Part shown: positions 22,347-34,496 of the stretch, in pieces | Numbering within the stretch: position 1 is the first letter of the stretch | How the letters are laid out: every line of letters starts with the position of its first letter | NCBI GenBank assembly: GCA_035048485.1 | Contig: CM068586.1 | Location: 51,884,167-51,948,166, forward strand | Direction of reading: 5' to 3' | Origin: Pteria penguin | Taxonomy: Eukaryota > Mollusca > Bivalvia > Pterioida > Pteriidae | DNA length: 64,000 nucleotides | Position numbers and translations under genes: made by a program | Notes under the pieces: generated by a model | The model's input: only the letters and a program-made list of their open reading frames with translations | What the model was told of the DNA's origin: nothing | Database searches by the model: none

Positions 22347-22605
22347 GTGTGGCCTAGTGGATGAGGTGCTCGGCTCATGATCGAGAAGTCCCGGATTCGA
22401 CTTCCGCCCCAGGCACTCCAGTGTTCTGTCTTTCGGAGACAGTAAAGATCGAGGTCACATTTCACGGTAGGTGAGGCACGTAAAAGATCCTTCACTTCTC
22501 TGGGATGGTCCGTTGCAAAAGTGTAAATTTGTATGCAATGCATCAGGAATATTCCGTCACCATATACGTAAAATAATCGTGGAGTGAGGTAAAACAATAA
22601 TCAAT
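22347..22605 (+). repeat. tRNA-derived SINE, family 1
   Basis: The head GGTGTGGCCTAGTGGATGAG (A-box) is followed by a B-box-like GGATTCGACTTCC. The body has CACGTAAAAGATCCTTCAC, GTCCGTTGCAAA and the tail ATACGTAAAATAATCGTGGA, then AATCAATCAGTC. Confidence 0.85.
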
Positions 22606-22609
22606 CAGT

Positions 22610-23335
22610 CTTTCATTTTCAGCTCTTGTGGCTGTGATTATTTTGGATGATGTCTGAATATGGCAACATTTGACAAGAGATACTGTAGACCTTATTTAAT
22701 TCGCTAATCTAATCTAGATCTAATTTAAGAACTTAAAATTCAAAATCCATTTGCGACGTTTAATATCAAGTCCTGGATCGAAAGAAACGACACGTTTGTA
22801 AATGATTAATAGCTTTTACATATGCTTTTTGACACAGGGATTTACCAAAGAAAAAGTTTCCGAAATGCATTTAAACAATTTTTATGGTGATCTTTATTTA
22901 TATATTCTAAAATACAAAATTAGGCCCAAGACTTCATAGTATTGCTAGATTCTCGTACAACTGATGTGAGCAGATATTTTGTAAGAGACGTCTATTGATG
23001 ATATCAAACATTATTTATAATAATTACATTAAGTAAACTTGGAATACCAAATCTGTAGAAAGTTCGGAAGAATGTTCTCCCAAGCTGATTAAAACCTATT
23101 TATTTCATAACCATTTCTGCTACCTTCACTTTCTTCTCCTAAGTGAAACCGAAATAGAAATGTCTCTATATGTCAAATGTTTACCTTGAGTTGGGGCTTA
23201 GGATTTTGTCTCCATCATCAGAGAAACGGGGAAAATACTGACTAATCTATTCGGTCTTACCGTAATACAGAGATACTTCCCATTTGGGACGGTATCTGAC
23301 GTAAAACACTTATAACGTCATCAAATTCTATGAAA
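22610..23335. other. Unassigned AT-rich stretch
   Basis: No gene, no matching repeat. Confidence 0.5.
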
Positions 23336-23339
23336 ACTG

Positions 23340-23670
23340 ATCTAACACTCAGGGATATACAAATACAAATTTACATATAAAAATATAGATATACAAGTAC
23401 AGATAGAAATATACATATAAGAATTAAGACAAATATTAGCTAACAAACATATATACAAATATAGTCATACAAAAATGGATATATAAATATAATCATACAA
23501 ACATATACACACCAATTTAGACATACAAAAATACACATAAGAATAAATATATGCAGATATTGGCATACAAACATATGTAGAAATATAATCACAAATTTGG
23601 TTCCACAAATATTGACATACAAATATACACATGCATATTTAGACATACAAATAAAGATATGCAAAACTTG
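23340..23670. repeat. Degenerate ATACAAATATA-type low-complexity array
   Basis: An imperfect repeat of about 20-25 bp (ACATACAAATATACACAT and variants). The 74-aa minus frame in it is Ile/Tyr/Cys/Val-rich by composition and is not a gene. Confidence 0.75.
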
Positions 23671-23674
23671 CTCC

Positions 23675-24540
23675 TTACAGTTTTAGGAATTTCGTGTTTT
23701 ACAATAAACGTTCATTTCATAATTACTAGTCTGTTTCAGTCCTCTGGTTGTCCTTTTTCATTATGTTTCAGTGGTTGTTCAAATGTTGGGATTCATAAAC
23801 CATGTATTTTACGGTCAATTGCCTGCCACATATTTTGATACCAGTTTAATCGTGTATTATTTATGCCATTTTCTATCTTTTATCCTAACCTTGGTTTCTC
23901 TTTCATTTCTTTTTTCATATTCAAATAATTTAGCTCTCTTTCCTCCTTCTTGCGACGTTCTGTATCCTCGACGAAGTCCCTTCCATATAACACAATACAC
24001 AATACTTTACACCTCGGTCATACCTTAGACAAACATTGAAAATGTATTGTGACGTCACGAAATTCAATAAATATTTAAAAGGGAAGGGTCAATTACTCAG
24101 ACTTATATATCATTGATGTGACTGTTTACTAGAGAATCAACGTCTCCAAAATCCAGAAATGAAAAAGCTCGCCAGTATAGAAGGTTAAAATATATTTTTT
24201 ATATATGTGAAAACCAAGTTTGATTCAATTATGTTGTGTCATCTACCGATAATCTTTACTCATTGCGATTTAGATCAGATACAATATATAGTAAATGTGT
24301 TTTTCAGCTTCAGTTCAAGCTTGGATAATGCATTGTTACAACATTTTTCCATTTACTTAATAAAACGATTGCATGTCATATCATGTATATCAAATAGAAC
24401 TTAAAATGAAGCAAATCATATATTGCCCCAAAGCCTCAAATAATGTGCCACATGTTACAATGAATCATTTTGTATATATCAGAGTATCTGTTACAACACT
24501 ATGGTTCGTCGCTTTGAAAAATCAAGACTTTCATCGAAAG
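23675..24540. other. Unassigned stretch
   Basis: Short frames only (for example 23771-24028, a hydrophobic 85 aa). No homology that I recognise. Confidence 0.4.
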
Positions 24541-24544
24541 CCAT

Positions 24545-24790
24545 TGTGCCGACGTTTCTCAGTTGGTAAAGTGCTTGACTCCTGACTGAAGAGTCCCGGG
24601 CTCGAGTCCCGCCGGAGATTTCCTAGTATCATATCTTTTAGAAAACATAGTAAAAACCGAAGTCTTATGTCAAGAAGACGTGAAACGTAAAGGAAACCGC
24701 AAGTGTGTCGGAGAAGTCCGTTACAGATCTCTAAATGTCTGTGCGATTCATCAAGATGATAACATCACTAATTAAGTTACATAATCTTCA
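24545..24790 (+). repeat. Diverged tRNA-derived SINE
   Basis: The head has CTCAGTTGGTAAAGTGCTTG and the B-box GGGCTCGAGTCCC. The body shows AGTAAAAACCGAAGTC, CGTGAAACGTAAAGG and GTCCGTTACAGA, like family 1 but strongly diverged. Confidence 0.65.
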
Positions 24791-24799
24791 AATCGTAGA

Positions 24800-25730
24800 C
24801 GTTAAAACAAACACGCAGAAGTCAGAAGTGTCATCGGACACGCTCCAGTTATCTCTAATTACTATCCTATCTACGAGAATGTTTACATACTATTTGAGGT
24901 AAAGAGCTCAATATTTCATAGTAACTGAGCACCAAATATTGACTTGATTTAGAATGCAAGTAATATACATGTAGTATCAAATCAGTTGAGTGACTATTCA
25001 TATAAAGTATTAACGTGTCGAATTTTTCCGACAAAGAAAAAAGGTACATGTTATTAATGATTATTTTTAGATAAATTATGCAATTAGAAATATATTTAAA
25101 AAACGTAACAGTGTTCCCATATATTTCAATCATCTATCCCTAATGGAAAATTTTCCGTGATATATTGGAATAATGAAATATAAACATGGATAAAGAAAAC
25201 TATTCAGTAGTGCATGGGTGGTTTTTTTTTTCTTTCTTTCTTTCTTGATTATTTGGGGTGGGGGTGTTGGCTCAGTTTTCAGTTTCAAGCATTTATTGCA
25301 TTTATAAGGAACATGTCTCTTAAAGAGCTCGCTGTTTTCTTGTATGGAAACTTCATTCTGAGGGTACCGGTAGATCATCTCTATTTCAGACAAACGTATC
25401 ATTCATTTAACTTACATTAAAAAAAAGATAAAATCAGAACAAACAGAGAACACGTCCTAACACAACACTGGTATTAAGCAATTCTTTGTCTTACATGGCA
25501 CATAATTTAAGTTTGCTTGTCATAACTGATGCCTCATAAGGTCATGACGATTGGGGACATTGCTCCTTATCACGTATTGTCATATGATCGCCTTGATCTT
25601 GTAAAATCTTATTTCGGGTTAGATCATACATATACGTTAATTCACTGCTGAATATACAGTATGAAGACAAGGAGAGAACGCTGTTGCTGCTCATATTTCA
25701 ATTACCATCTAGGAAAGAAACTAAGGAACG
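24800..25730. other. Unassigned AT-rich stretch
   Basis: A T-rich tract followed by (TTTC)n lies at about 25224-25245, and a G-rich patch at 25255-25268. No gene. Confidence 0.45.
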
Positions 25731-25734
25731 TTAT

Positions 25735-27290
25735 CATAATAAAATTGAAGCATATATTTCAGTACAGACACACTGAAAACTGGGCTTACATACATACATG
25801 TAAATGTAATTTTAAGAAACCAAAATAACAAACATCTTGAGGTACCACTTAATTCACTACCTATGTCTCGCAATAGTCTGTAAATTCAGCATATGTTGCA
25901 CGCTTTTTTTTATCCATGCCTTGGTGGATCTGACCAAAACACAACTGAAAGAGAGGGGAATGAGTACTTAATATCAAGTCTCATCAAAATCCTTCCAATA
26001 GTCCTGAAATAGAGGTCTATCATGCCTTAGTACAACACACAAATAGTTTAATATTTATTTCCTTGAAATCAGGAAAGACATTGAAACACAAAATTCATGC
26101 AAAATACATGCGCGAAAGGGTTGCAACGGGGTCTGGAACCACCCTGCAATTCGGCGAAAATTAATTTTTCTTGTTATTTTAAGTAATTTTACACACAAAA
26201 ACATGGATGGACCTACTCTTGGAAAATTCATTATGTGAACCCCCTCTCGAAAAAATTTCTGGATCCGCGCCTGAAAATAGGCAAAGTACAATCAGAGAGA
26301 AAAACAAAAAGAAGAAATTTCGGAAAAGAGTTCCCTGAAATTTTTGACAACAACTACCCCGTCTTTAGGCAAACCACATCTTTTTTAGTCCAGTACAAAA
26401 GACAACCCAAAAGAAACAGGGAAAATCATGGTCAAGGTCCGCCTTATGACAAGAACCTACAGATTACAAGCAAAAAGGAGTAAATTCTCTGGACGGCTAC
26501 AATCTCCATTGTACCAGCTCTGAAATACAGAGAATGAGGATGAGCAGCTCTTCGTCCTGTGCTGTGCCAAACTCGGATAGAAGAGGGAACCCTATCTTAG
26601 GAAACTTAGAGAGATACTAGCAGATCACTTTACACAAGAAGCAGCTGACACAATACAGGGCTCCGACAAACTCAAAATCCAGCTAATTATCGATTGTTCC
26701 CACCCTACCATCACGACACTAGAAGGATGTAGGGGAGGATGGCTGAAGACAATGGAGCAGGCCAGTCGGGGAATGGTATACGCGTTGCACAGGTATAGAG
26801 CTACATTACTAAGGGACGTATGAGAAAAGAATATCTTTCCTTTTTAAAGGCAACACCCCAGTTTTTTTAAGTAAGACAGTTTTAAGCGCTACATGACAAA
26901 TTAAGGAAAATACTAATACCCCCCCCCCTTTTCTTCTTATATTCGAAACATTTCCTTTTTATACCAAAACAAATAACACTATGTGAATAAGTTTTATTGG
27001 TGTGGAACACTTAATATCCTGTTCTTAAATGGTATACAGAACAAAACTACCACAAATGTAAATAAGAATTAGCCGCCACCTAGGTATTTTAATTTGATCT
27101 TATACTACCAGTCCGGTTTTTAACTGGGTGCTCCTTAGTCAAAGGAGGGTCACACGTGAAAGAAGAAATACCTTAAATGAAAATATCATTTTCGTTGGTG
27201 ACATTAACTGCGCTTTGCATGCTGATGATAGACCGGGTTCCAAAACAGTTGAAAGAGCTTAAAGATATTTAAAACGATTTGATCAAAAAC
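25735..27290 (+). mobile_element. LINE-type 3' fragment, copy 1 (decayed)
   Basis: Homologous along about 1.55 kb to 57173-58695. The coding remnant (about 26235-26825) has the C-terminal part of a non-LTR retrotransposon protein: GQGPPYDKNLQITSKKE in one frame and the block ending GMVYALHRYRATLLRDV in another. More frameshifts than in copy 2. A poly-C run is at about 26920. Confidence 0.65.
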
Positions 27291-27299
27291 AAATATTTG

Positions 27300-27670
27300 G
27301 ACCTACACTGAGCCGAATATACGAAATGGAATAAAATAAGGGAAAAATCTATTAATTTTGCAAAAATAGCACATTTAACCCAAAATATTACATATTTGAT
27401 ACATGATATGGTACTGAAACCCTTTTAGTTAGATAGATCATATCAAGGTCTATCAGATTACATTTTTATTCATGAATTTATCGAGTTGTTTACATTTTAT
27501 TCAAAATTTCCAATTTTCAGCGATTTTTGATAAAAATCTTATGTTTTTGCCCAATAACTCAGTAAAGCCCCAACGGCAAGAGTGCAAACATACCTTAAAA
27601 TGTTTCCCAGAGAATGTACTTTAACATGAGGTATGTCTGCAAAATTCCCCCTGGGGGGAACAAAAGAGTT
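27300..27670. other. Unassigned stretch
   Basis: No gene. It contains short dispersed-repeat blocks (AATAACTCAGTAAAGCCCCA) but nothing that I can assign. Confidence 0.4.
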
Positions 27671-27674
27671 TCTG

Positions 27675-28100
27675 GATCATGGACTATATGGAAACATTCC
27701 TCATTTGTCTATTATTCAGGACATTAAGATGACACGTGCTTTAGCCCTGGGCAACAACCCTGTGAAATAACATAAAAAGCCATGAAGGCAGTAAGAATCT
27801 GTGGCAAAGAAAAGAATTTAATTCCTTCATCTATACTGACAAAGGAGATTTTTTCAAAATCAAGAGATAAAAGAGATAAGCACTGTGACCTTGATCTTCC
27901 AGATATGACATTGAAAATCCACAGTATTAATTCTCCAGTCATAAGTAATAAATGTGCACATTTTAAAAGTCCTAGCATAAACAATTTCGTCTGTACCTTG
28001 TTTACAAGTTGCATTCTCAAAACCTTGCTATTTTCAAAAATGACCTTTAACCTGGATATAGAAAATCAATGCGGTTCGTACTCATGCCATAAGAAATAAG
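27675..28100 (+). repeat. Dispersed repeat (GACCTTGACCTT type), copy 1
   Basis: GGACATTAAGATGACACGTG, TTTAGCCCTGGGCAACAACC and AAAGAAAAGAATTTAATTCC are shared with 63340-63480. The two overlapping frames of about 100 aa here are not genes because their sequence is part of a repeat and is open on both strands. Confidence 0.7.
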
Positions 28101-28364
28101 TGTACCATGTACCATGTACCATGCCTAAACGGTAAGGTCTGTATCGTGTTACCAAGGTGCGGACAGATCCACAGACCCGCAATGCCATATCATATTACAT
28201 GTAAGTCTGTTTACAACCCGAGAACAAAATTCTTGGAAATAATTTTTGGATTCAATTTCTTTGCAGTTACATTTATTTCAATGAAATCATTTAAGATATA
28301 TACAAAATCAATGCATCATAAGCAACCTACAAGAAGATGTCTCAGGAATTATCTGTTAATAATA

Positions 28365-28500
28365 GAAAAGAACATGCACACAAAACATGATAATAGTAGA
28401 ATATACACAGAAAAACAACGATACAAATATATTGGATTGTGCTGCAGTTAGGATACCGACTTAGGACAGTCAATTGAAGTAACAAATGTCATTCAAAACT
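28365..28500 (-). repeat. Naiad 3' tail fragment
   Basis: GATACCGACTTAGGACAGTC and ATGCACACAAAACATGATAA match the tail at 9540-9660 in reverse complement and 51000-51115 directly. Only the last part of the tail is present. Confidence 0.7.
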
Positions 28501-28509
28501 AGAACAAAA

Positions 28510-29620
28510 ATCATCTACACTTATTGAATGAAACACACTTCTGGCAACCTCATTAAATTCGATCTACATGTATATTGTGTGTAACACTAAAGGAGCACAA
28601 TAAAGTTAACATTTTAAATAAATTGCCCTTCCAGATCACTCTTATATATTCAGTTTGATGGCAACTGCAGCTGGTCTGAGTGAAAAAAAAATTGCCAAAG
28701 GAGGGTAACCTCTAAGGCCTAAGTTGTCAAAATATTGAACCCCCCCCCCCTTTGACAGCTCAGAATGTACACAGGAACATTAGTGGGGGGCCTTCAGTCC
28801 TTCATCTCTATCTAGTATCATTCAAATTTGTCCACTAAATCTGAAAAAGTCCATTAAAACTTATTATTACAAACTATTTCTTTTATCTTAAAAAATTTGC
28901 AAAAATTTAAGCAATTACTTATGTATTCCATTTCTTTCTAAAAACATTAATTACAATAAAATCAGTTAAATAAAAATGAAATCAATGCATTATAACCAAT
29001 ATACAAAGAGGAAAGCTACTGCTAATACTATTTATAAACTTCTAGGTCAAAAGTGGAATATTGTAATTGTTGGGTATTTATTTCATTTTAATAGTGAATT
29101 TCGACACATGCAGTATCTTACAAACGACCCAATGTTTTGGCCAATTTCGAACCCTGGTGTCATATGACTAAAGGTAACGATTTTCAGGAGATTTCTGTAA
29201 ATACAAAATTTAAGACTATATTCTGATTATATGTGGCCAAAACATAATAAATTTTAAAGAACATGATGAAAAATTTATCAACGAAGGTTAAAGATGTTCA
29301 AGACAACACTACTGCAGAATTTGATAATAAATTATTACATTATTTACTAAATCATATCCTTTCAGTTAGCCAATGTACATCACATAATATTATATTAATA
29401 CATATATAATTAATAAATAAGAAAAAAAAAAAAAGAAAAGAACAAAAGTAAACAACAGTTATGTAACTCATAAACCTCTAGAAAATCAAATTTGTATATA
29501 ATTTGTCATTAATTTGTACATCACAGTTTTATGTTTAAATGTTGAAGTGTTGTATCACCAACACACACTGCACTGTACTGTACCAGTTAATGGTATCAGA
29601 GACATAAATATGTACCTGAT
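28510..29620. other. Downstream flank of the TRIM-like gene, no gene seen
   Basis: AT-rich, with a C-run at 28740 and an A-run at 29425. No long frame, no repeat match. Confidence 0.45.
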
Positions 29621-29632
29621 GATATCTACACC

Positions 29633-30787
29633 TTACACAGGTTGACACGTGACGGAGTACACTGTTATCACGTCACATTTGTCTGTATAGTCATAGAGGC
29701 TGACATACAGCTTTTCTCCTTGTCCGTCATAGTATATGTACTTAGGCTTGCCGTTCATGTCACTCTTCTCCAGCAGTTTACGTTCATACTTTCCTGATGT
29801 TGATAATAAATGTACGCAGTCACCGCCAGAATCAGCTACACCCAAGACGCCGCGTATTTCCGTTATACCCCGCAGTCCTCCTGACAGGGGAGTAAACCAT
29901 AGCACCTCGCCCTCCACAGACACACATAGTACTCCACTACTGTCACCCCGGCACGGCACGTATATGACATGGGACTTCTGATCCATGTAGATATCCCACC
30001 CGAATGTTATCTTCTTCCCGCACGCTTCCTTGACTGTGATGTGTCTGACGTGTTCCCCCTGTCTCCCCAGTATGGTGATGATATTGTCGTACCTGTGTAA
30101 CACGCAGTAGTATGTCTTGTTATAGTGGATACCGTGCGCCATATAGTTGACGTGATATGTAACGTCACTACATGTTACTGTCTGGCCGTGTATATTCCAT
30201 AGGTACACTTTGTTACCGAGTCCGCATGTAGCGAATGTGTCGTCACTGACACGTGTGATCCCCCATGTAGAAGCCTTGAGTGCAGTAGATGACAAGTAAG
30301 TACCGCCATCATCAAACAACTTGAGCATCTTGTTATCATTATCTACTACGAAGACTTTACCAGCTACAGTCAATACACCACGGACAGTAACACCACATTT
30401 ATCTTCAGACCTTTTGACACTGATGTCTCTGCAGTGTACGGCTTTCAGGTTACCAGGATCAGCATATTTTGTCGATTTCTTGTCACTTTTTGGTAAAGCT
30501 GCACGTTTGCTTTGACCTTCGTCGTGTCTGCTACCCAAGGCCACCGCGTATGGTGGATCATCGTACTCTGTTTTCAGAAAATCAGAAGCACATTCGTCCT
30601 CATTATTGACTGACGGGGTGATAGCGGGTAGGAGGAGTTTAAATATGATGTGGTCTTCTGACATTTTAAACGTAGGATGCATGTCAGAACATGCCTTGCA
30701 GTAGAATTCTCGGCATTGGTAACAAACGGAGTAGACTGCGGAATGTTTACCTATTTTTAAGCAGGGGTGGCAGTACGTGGTAGACAT
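29633..30787 (-). CDS. B-box zinc finger / beta-propeller protein (TRIM-like), single exon
   Basis: 384 codons, ATG to stop, uninterrupted. Residues 6-46 form a B-box-type zinc finger: C6-x2-C9, C22-x2-C25, C30-x2-C33, H37 and H46. A polar linker (about 47-110) follows; I see no RING upstream and no strong coiled coil. Residues about 115-380 consist of repeated strands (GVLTVAGKVFVVDNDNKMLK, ITEIRGVLGVADSGGDCVHL) typical of the NHL/WD-like propeller of mollusc TRIM2/3/56/71-like proteins. Such proteins serve in protein-protein recognition, often in ubiquitination or innate immunity; without a RING, ligase activity is not implied. G+C is higher than the surroundings. A single-exon structure fits the expanded, intronless TRIM-like families of bivalves. 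The start is chosen because the zinc finger begins at residue 6. Confidence 0.85.
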   Translation of the reverse strand: MSTTYCHPCLKIGKHSAVYSVCYQCREFYCKACSDMHPTFKMSEDHIIFKLLLPAITPSVNNEDECASDFLKTEYDDPPYAVALGSRHDEGQSKRAALPKSDKKSTKYADPGNLKAVHCRDISVKRSEDKCGVTVRGVLTVAGKVFVVDNDNKMLKLFDDGGTYLSSTALKASTWGITRVSDDTFATCGLGNKVYLWNIHGQTVTCSDVTYHVNYMAHGIHYNKTYYCVLHRYDNIITILGRQGEHVRHITVKEACGKKITFGWDIYMDQKSHVIYVPCRGDSSGVLCVSVEGEVLWFTPLSGGLRGITEIRGVLGVADSGGDCVHLLSTSGKYERKLLEKSDMNGKPKYIYYDGQGEKLYVSLYDYTDKCDVITVYSVTCQPV

Positions 30788-30789
30788 TT

Positions 30790-31400
30790 CTCTAGATTTT
30801 ATCTAAAACAATACAGGAAATCACAATGAAATTCATATTTTAGCGACTACGTTCTCGTAGATCGACTCAGCAAAGTTTGCATTACGCGTCACTTGTATTA
30901 TTATTATAGATCTAGGTGATGCATTTAAATTATGAATTACCCTCTTATATGCTTTAATTAATTATTTTTTTCTTACAAATGCAAAAATACTTACAACGGT
31001 AAACACGTCTAGTTTCCTTCTTGGTTGTTAATCTCTATGAAGTCATGTGATATAGCAACAAATTTTTATACGAGTTATCTTTCTTACCCCATAAAGCTGC
31101 GTAAACTCAATGACTAGGTGGCATGTATGTATACAACATGTATATAATATAATATAATATAGTATATTGGCTTATATGTCTCTGATGTGAATAAGATGGA
31201 CAATCAAACAGAAAGTCCTCTCCCTTTTTCTTCTTATTATAATGATTATTTTTATTTTTGGTTGTTTTATTATTGTTTATGTCTTTTTGTTTTTGGTTTT
31301 TCTTTGGGGGGGGGGTGTACTATTTTGCTGTAGGGTTTGGTATTATTCTTTTGATTGATGTCTCAAGAGGAGTAGTTTCGTGGTTTATTGTTGTTTATTT
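30790..31400. other. Upstream flank of the TRIM-like gene
   Basis: AT-rich, with TATAATATAATATAATATAG at about 31142. It is the likely promoter side of the minus-strand gene, but no specific element can be fixed. Confidence 0.4.
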
Positions 31401-31414
31401 CATTTTATCATTAT

Positions 31415-31419
31415 TGTGT

Positions 31420-31450
<31 letters not shown>

Positions 31451-31470
31451 GGGGGGAGGGAGGGGGGTGT
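31415..31470. repeat. (GT)n followed by long G run
   Basis: (TG)n then more than 20 G, then GGAGGGAGGGG. G-quadruplex-prone. Confidence 0.9.
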
Positions 31471-31619
31471 TTGAGGATGAAAGATGGAGCAATCACTTAC
31501 GGATTCATTGTAAAATGTTAACAATCTTTAGATAACAAATTTGACCTTTTTTTTTTTCGTTGACATTTAAGATGTCGTATCCTTCATACATAGCATAATT
31601 TACAAATGATTTGTTTGTT

Positions 31620-31892
31620 TGTTTGATTATTGTTTTACGTCACTCCACGATTATTTCACGTATATGGTGACGGCATCTGCCTGATGCATTGCATACAAAT
31701 TTGGACCTTTGCAACGGACCCACCCGAAGCAGTGAGGGATCTTTTACGTGCCACGCCTACCGTGACACGGGACCTCGGTTTTTACTGTCTCATCCGAAAG
31801 ACAGAACACCGGTGTGTCCCGGGCGGGAGTCGAACCCGCGACCTCTCGATCACGAGCCGAGCACCTTATCCACTAGGCCACACCGGCTTTAA
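31620..31892 (-). repeat. tRNA-derived SINE, family 1 (well preserved)
   Basis: On the minus strand the head reads CCGGTGTGGCCTAGTGGATA with the B-box GGGTTCGACTCCC; the body has CCGTGTCACGGTAGGCGTGG and the tail TCGTGGAGTGACGTAAAACA. Frames of 67 and 89 aa across it are artefacts. Confidence 0.88.
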
Positions 31893-32070
31893 TATATAAA
31901 TGAAACGGTATCTTGTGTGTTATCATGACGATTTTGACGAGTATCCACTAATATCATACATGTGTCTACCTTGAATTTTCGTTTATATTTTCATTAAACT
32001 TGGGACGTTGAGATTTCCTTCCCTGTGAGATAAGGAAGAGAATAAGTAAAAAAAACCAAATTGTGTCCGG

Positions 32071-32300
32071 TGTAACATTAAAAAGTGACCCCATTGAAAA
32101 CTGACCCACGGGTCAGTTTTTAATGTTAAAAACTGACCTACGGGTCAATTTTTAACGGTTTGAGTGTTGATTTTTGATGTGGAAAATTGACTCGGTCCGT
32201 TATTTAATGACCCCACCCACGCATGAAAAAGTGACCCTCGCATGAAAATGTGACCCTCGTTGAAAATTGACCGGCAGTGGTGGGTCATATTTTAACGTTA
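32071..32300 (+). repeat. Hairpin-rich terminal segment, left end
   Basis: It starts TGTAACATTA and contains AAAACTGACCC-AC-GGGTCAGTTTT (perfect 11-bp arms, 2-bp loop), a second similar hairpin, and several GTGACCCTCG-like repeats. The reverse complement of the first approximately 85 bp recurs at about 38320-38403. Confidence 0.75.
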
Positions 32301-32504
32301 AAATTGACTCTTTGCGTATAATGCTCCTTTGAAATATGCAGTTCACACTGTATACTTCCTGTTTGCACACGGGTCATTTACAGCATGGTCTACATTTTAC
32401 GTTGGATAATGACATCATATTTAGAATATTATGCAAATTTCCATCTCATTAGACGCGTTGTCTGTTAGAACTGATATTTTTATCAGCTATAAGCAAGTGG
32501 CTTT

Positions 32505-33590
32505 TGTTAAATAAAAAGTGATATTTTGCAGAGACAATGCAGGGATTATAATTGGACGGGGGTTGGAGGGATGGAAGGGAAGGGGGGTCATGTTTCAATA
32601 TTAATTCATGACTCCATATGATAAAGCTTCGAACTCCTGCTTAAAATATAGTGTGACTTTCAATAATTTTTTAATAAACTTGAAAACTTGTTATTAGAGG
32701 TGGGGTCAAATTTCAACATTAAAAAACGACCCCATGTCGAGATAATCTCCTGATTACAATACAAGTATTTAGCTAAGTACAATGTGTGCTTTTGTTGGAT
32801 AAAAAGTGATAATCAGCAGATACGATGCAGGGATTATAACTAGGGGAGGGGGGTGTCATATTCAACATTAATTCATGACTCCATACGAAAAAAAGCATTA
32901 AACTCCTGCTTAGAATATAGTGTGACTTTTAATAATCTTGAAAACTTGTTATTAGAGGTAGGGTCAAATTTTAATATGAAAAAACGACCCCATGTCGATA
33001 CAATCTCCTTGTAACAATAGAAGTATTTAGCCAAGTACACTGTGTGCGTTTGTTGAATAAACAATGATAATTTGGAGAAACGATGCAGGTATTATAACTA
33101 GGGGATGAGGGGTGTTCATATTTCAACATTAATTCCGGACTCCATATGAAAAAAAGTATCGAACCCCTGCTTAAAATGTAGTGTGACTTTAATAAACTTG
33201 ACTTGTTATTAGAGGTGGGGTCAAATTTTCACATTAAAAAACGACCCCATGTCGAGATAATTTCCTTATTACAATACAAGTATCTAGCTTGGTACACTGT
33301 CTGTTTTTGTTAAATAAAGAGGGATGTCTTGCTGAGACAATGCAAGGACAGTAGCTGGGAAGGGGGTGTTTATATTTTAACATTAATTAATGACTCCCTA
33401 TGAAAATAAAATCGAACACCGGTTTATAACATAGTGTGGTTATTCGATTATCTGATTATAAGACTGGTCATTAAAGGTAGGGTCAAATTTCAACGACCCC
33501 AAGTCGAGAAAATCTCCTTTTTACGATACGTGTATTTAGCTAGATACACTTTCAGTGGGGTCAAATTTTAACCTTAAGAAAGGATAACTT
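32505..33590 (+). repeat. Tandem array of four units of 257-285 bp
   Basis: Unit marks: GATGCAGG/GCAGGGATTATAA-like blocks at 32540, 32826, 33084 and 33340, each followed by TTCAACATTAATTC-like and AAACGACCCCATGTCGA blocks. The GACCCCATG motif echoes the terminal hairpins. No coding potential. Confidence 0.75.
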
Positions 33591-33779
33591 TAATAGTTTA
33601 TAAAATGTCTTTGTACAGGAAATATCTGGAACAATCAATGCACATAGATTAATTATACGGTAGTAGATTCCTCCCTTATATTTTGTTTCGTCATTTGTGA
33701 CACTTGATACAATTATGAACTTTTACATGGTAAATATTCTGTGTTATATCCCAATGAAATAGTTTCTAAATAAATCTAT

Positions 33780-34160
33780 AGAACCGCTGTTGATATCAAG
33801 CGGTCTGAGAAAAAAGAGGAGTTACTGGCTAAGTTATATGTGGCAGAAGTTACCATGGAGCTATACAATACATGAATATAAATAATATACTAGAACATAT
33901 AAGACATTACAAATATATTTGATTGTAGTGCAATTACGATACCGACTTGAGACGGTCATTTAATTTGACAAAAGCCAAACAAATGGTGTGGTTAACTGGT
34001 TTACGGGTACACCTTCCCACTCACCGTAACAGCAGAACAATCAAAGGACGTACATTTAAAAATTTATAAATAATCCTCCATGTAAAGAACAAGGGTCAAC
34101 AGGTATCGCATATTGAGAGGTCATAAAAATATAAACACGTAAGGTATTGTAAAACATAAA
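33780..34160 (-). repeat. Naiad 3' tail fragment
   Basis: The reverse complement matches 61260-61640, including GTAAACCGGTTAACCACACC-like, GTCGGTATCGTAATTGCAC-like and the AGCTCCATGGTGACTTCTGC block. The coding part is absent. Confidence 0.75.
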
Positions 34161-34214
34161 CATAAAATATAAGGAATTGTTAGAAAATTCGGCCTCTGAT
34201 GACAACTGTTTGTC

Positions 34215-34445
34215 TTCGAGTTTAACTGATAATCTGTTGCCCTCAATCCCAGTCAATAACTGTATAATATTCACATGAAAATCAAATATTAACCAAAGAG
34301 ATGCAAAGGTAAGTATCCTTTTTTTTTTGGGGGGGGGGGGAGGAGGGTTAACCGATAATCTGTTGCCCTTAATCCCAGTCAATAACTGTATAATATTCAC
34401 AAGAAAATTAAATATTAACCGAAGAGATGCGAAAGTAAGTATCTT
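34215..34445 (+). repeat. Tandem duplication of about 130 bp
   Basis: AACTGATAATCTGTTGCCCT at 34223 returns as AACCGATAATCTGTTGCCCT at 34350, each ending AGATGCRAARGTAAGTATC. A T-run and G-run separate the units. The 114-aa minus frame here is a repeat artefact. Confidence 0.8.
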
Positions 34446-34496
34446 TTTTGAGGGGAGGGGAGCGGGGGGTTGTTTTTGGTCAATATCTAGAGTATA

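Noticed and set aside
27724..28099. 98- and 105-aa frames on opposite strands
   Set aside because: They lie in a dispersed repeat shared with 63.3-63.5 kb, where the frame is not kept.
29736..30515. Plus-strand frames over the TRIM-like gene
   Set aside because: Antisense shadows of the intact 384-codon frame.
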